In this document: piece after piece, positions 62,804 through 64,000 of the stretch
How positions within the stretch are numbered: position 1 is the stretch's first letter
How the letters are laid out: every line of letters starts with the position of its first letter
DNA from: CAVVNN01 sp963838035
GTDB taxonomy: Bacteria > Actinomycetota > Thermoleophilia > Solirubrobacterales > 70-9
DNA length: 64,000 nt
NCBI GenBank assembly: GCA_963838035.1
Contig: CAWIPM010000008.1
Coordinates: 124,001 to 188,000, forward strand
Direction of reading: 5' to 3'
Notes under the pieces: model-generated
Database searches by the model: none
What the model saw: only the letters and a program-made list of their open reading frames with translations
What the model was told of the DNA's origin: nothing
Program-made: the position numbers and the translations under genes

Positions 62804-63937
62804 TCAGCGGCCGAACCAGCGGGCGCGGCGGTGCGCGCCGAATTGCTCCTTCTCGGCGACGAGCGTGGCGGAGGGCTCCTGGAACGCGCCGGTCGGCTTC
62901 GGGCCGGAGAAGAAGTCGACGTCGACCCGACCGACCCGGCCCGCGCCGAACTCGATGTAGCAGGAGCCGAGCCCGTCGTAGCCCCCCGGCTGCTCGACGC
63001 CCCGCATCGCCGCGATCACCGACGCGGCGACGACGCGCGCCGCTCCCTCGGCGAACCCCCCCGCCTTCGGCACTCCGACGGTGGCGACGTCGCCGACCGC
63101 GTACACGCCCGGGAAACGCGTCTCCAACGTCTTCGAGTCCACCGGCACGTACCCGTCGACCGTCATGCCGCTCTCGATGACGACGTCGGGGGCGCGGTGC
63201 TTGGGAACCCCGAGGAAGAGGTCGTACGGCATCTCGCTGCCGTCCTCGAACACCACGACGCTGCGCTCGGGGTCGAGCGAGCTGACGCGCAGGCCCGGCG
63301 TGAACGCGATGCCGCACTCTGCGAACGCGGTCAGCAGGGCCGCGGAGGTTTCGGGCGAGGGAGGGACCGGGCTCGGCAACGGGGTGAAGAGGGAGATCTC
63401 GCAATCGCCGCGCACTCCACGCGCCGAGAGGTAGTCGTGCAGCAGCAACGCCGCCTCGCTCGGCGCCGGCGGGCACTTGTACGGCGCTCCGCAGACGCCG
63501 ATGACCGCCCGTCCCTGCGTGAATGAGGGAAGCAGCTCGCCTACCCGTTCGGCGCCCGGCACCGAGTAGAACTCGTTCCCAGCCTCGACGAGCCCCGGCG
63601 TGGCGTCCATGTCATAGTCGGCGCCAAGCGCGATGACCAAAACGTCGCCCCTGTGCACGCCACTCTCGGTGGTGGCGCTTCGCGCCTCGGGGTCGATCGC
63701 AACGATCGTCTCCTGCAGGAAGCGAACCCGGGGCTTGACGAAGTCGCTGTAGGGGAGGCGTACGGCCTCGGCCGTCATTCGCCCGAACATCACGTCGAGC
63801 TTCGAGAACCCGAAGACGAACGAGTCGCTCTCGTCGATCAAGGTCACCTCGACCTCGTCGCCGAGCCCCTCCGACAGCATCGTGGCCAGCTCGAGTCCGC
63901 CAAACCCGGCACCGAGAACGAGGACCTCAGTCGCCAT
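62804..63937 (-). CDS. FAD-dependent oxidoreductase, sulfide:quinone-reductase-like
   Basis: Flavoprotein disulfide-reductase-fold enzyme of 377 residues. The first dinucleotide-binding motif is VLGAGFGGLELA at the N terminus; the second FAD-contact motif is VYAVGDVAT near 290. A Cys in GVCGAPYKCPPAPSE lies where SQR and flavocytochrome-c-sulfide-dehydrogenase proteins have a redox Cys, so sulfide, sulfane or quinone chemistry is possible; NADH:quinone reductase (Ndh-2-like) activity is the alternative. No membrane helix is seen. TAAGGT (63944-63949) lies 6 bases before the ATG. The last 63 bases of the window hold no further gene start that I can see. Confidence 0.85.
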   Translation of the reverse strand: MATEVLVLGAGFGGLELATMLSEGLGDEVEVTLIDESDSFVFGFSKLDVMFGRMTAEAVRLPYSDFVKPRVRFLQETIVAIDPEARSATTESGVHRGDVLVIALGADYDMDATPGLVEAGNEFYSVPGAERVGELLPSFTQGRAVIGVCGAPYKCPPAPSEAALLLHDYLSARGVRGDCEISLFTPLPSPVPPSPETSAALLTAFAECGIAFTPGLRVSSLDPERSVVVFEDGSEMPYDLFLGVPKHRAPDVVIESGMTVDGYVPVDSKTLETRFPGVYAVGDVATVGVPKAGGFAEGAARVVAASVIAAMRGVEQPGGYDGLGSCYIEFGAGRVGRVDVDFFSGPKPTGAFQEPSATLVAEKEQFGAHRRARWFGR

Positions 63938-64000
63938 GCCGCGACCTTACCGCCTTCACCGGGGTGTCAGGCGCGCGAAGTAGCCGAACCAATAGCCGGA

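Noticed and set aside
62667..63476. A 269-codon minus-strand frame within the flavin oxidoreductase and the inverted-repeat element
   Set aside because: Arg/Gly/Pro-rich shadow of the oxidoreductase in another frame; its end merely crosses the inverted repeat.

Overview
This is a contiguous 64 kb piece of a high-GC actinobacterial chromosome. The gene set points to the Thermoleophilia/Solirubrobacterales branch (inference): an OdhA/Kgd-type fused 2-oxoglutarate dehydrogenase, an archaeal-type methylmalonyl-CoA mutase large subunit, HtaA-domain surface protein, a PAC2 protein, a DUF559 protein and a ydaO (c-di-AMP) riboswitch in front of a wall peptidase. No phage, integrase, IS transposase, tRNA, rRNA or CRISPR array was found. 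Coding density is very high; no gene-free stretch exceeds about 280 bases, and the longest holds the riboswitch.

Layout. 1-2.3 kb: a secreted protein, OmpR-type regulator and sensor kinase in one operon behind a 7-4-7 direct-repeat box. 2.3-5.9 kb: a fused SDR resembling fatty acyl-CoA reductase and an alkyl-DHAP-synthase-like FAD enzyme, a probable ether-lipid pair. 5.9-13.3 kb: TCA enzymes (a very long fused 2-oxoglutarate dehydrogenase, a DUF3817 membrane protein, aconitase); fumarase lies at 55 kb. 13.3-15 kb: an SDR, then the c-di-AMP riboswitch and an NlpC/P60-like peptidase. 15-19 kb: a polyamine ABC transporter (potABCD-like). 19-23.6 kb: propionyl/acyl-CoA carboxylase beta chain and methylmalonyl-CoA mutase, with a DUF559 gene on the opposite strand between them. 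23.8-27.6 kb: HtaA protein and a UDP-glucuronate decarboxylase split by a 491-residue intein. 27.8-33.1 kb: a basic coiled-coil protein behind two tandem LexA-type boxes, an inositol-phosphatase-family enzyme, a helicase/Fe-S nuclease and a PAC2 protein. 33.1-38.5 kb: two half-size TSUP permease genes, trehalose phosphatase, PolX, a polyprenol-mannose-synthase-like GT2, thioredoxin and a tautomerase. 38.5-48.3 kb: a giant anchored extracellular protein, an FtsH-type protease and IleRS. 48.3-57.7 kb: an SDR, a 2-hydroxyacid dehydrogenase (FAD + Fe-S), a benzoylformate-decarboxylase-like enzyme, a secreted peptidase, a lipoprotein, fumarase and an aldehyde dehydrogenase. 57.8-64 kb: a SpoIID protein, a lipocalin-like protein, YchF, a PAP2 phosphatase, a BtrH-type protein, a 203-bp inverted-repeat element and a flavin oxidoreductase.

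Gene expression. At least 17 genes have a TANNNT -10-like hexamer 6-10 bases before the start codon and no Shine-Dalgarno sequence, so leaderless mRNAs appear to be the rule here; a minority (secreted protein at 2222, peptidase at 14426, HtaA at 23850, FtsH at 43062, fumarase at 54970) carry strong AGGAG-type sites. Convergent gene pairs are separated by GC-rich hairpins, two of which have a T-rich tail.

Most notable: the intein in a nucleotide-sugar SDR, the lipoyl-PSBD-E2-E1 fusion, the ether-lipid pair with a probable CTG start, the tandem SOS-like boxes before a histone-like protein, and a palindromic DUF559 5' end of which a decayed copy lies in a 203-bp inverted-repeat element.
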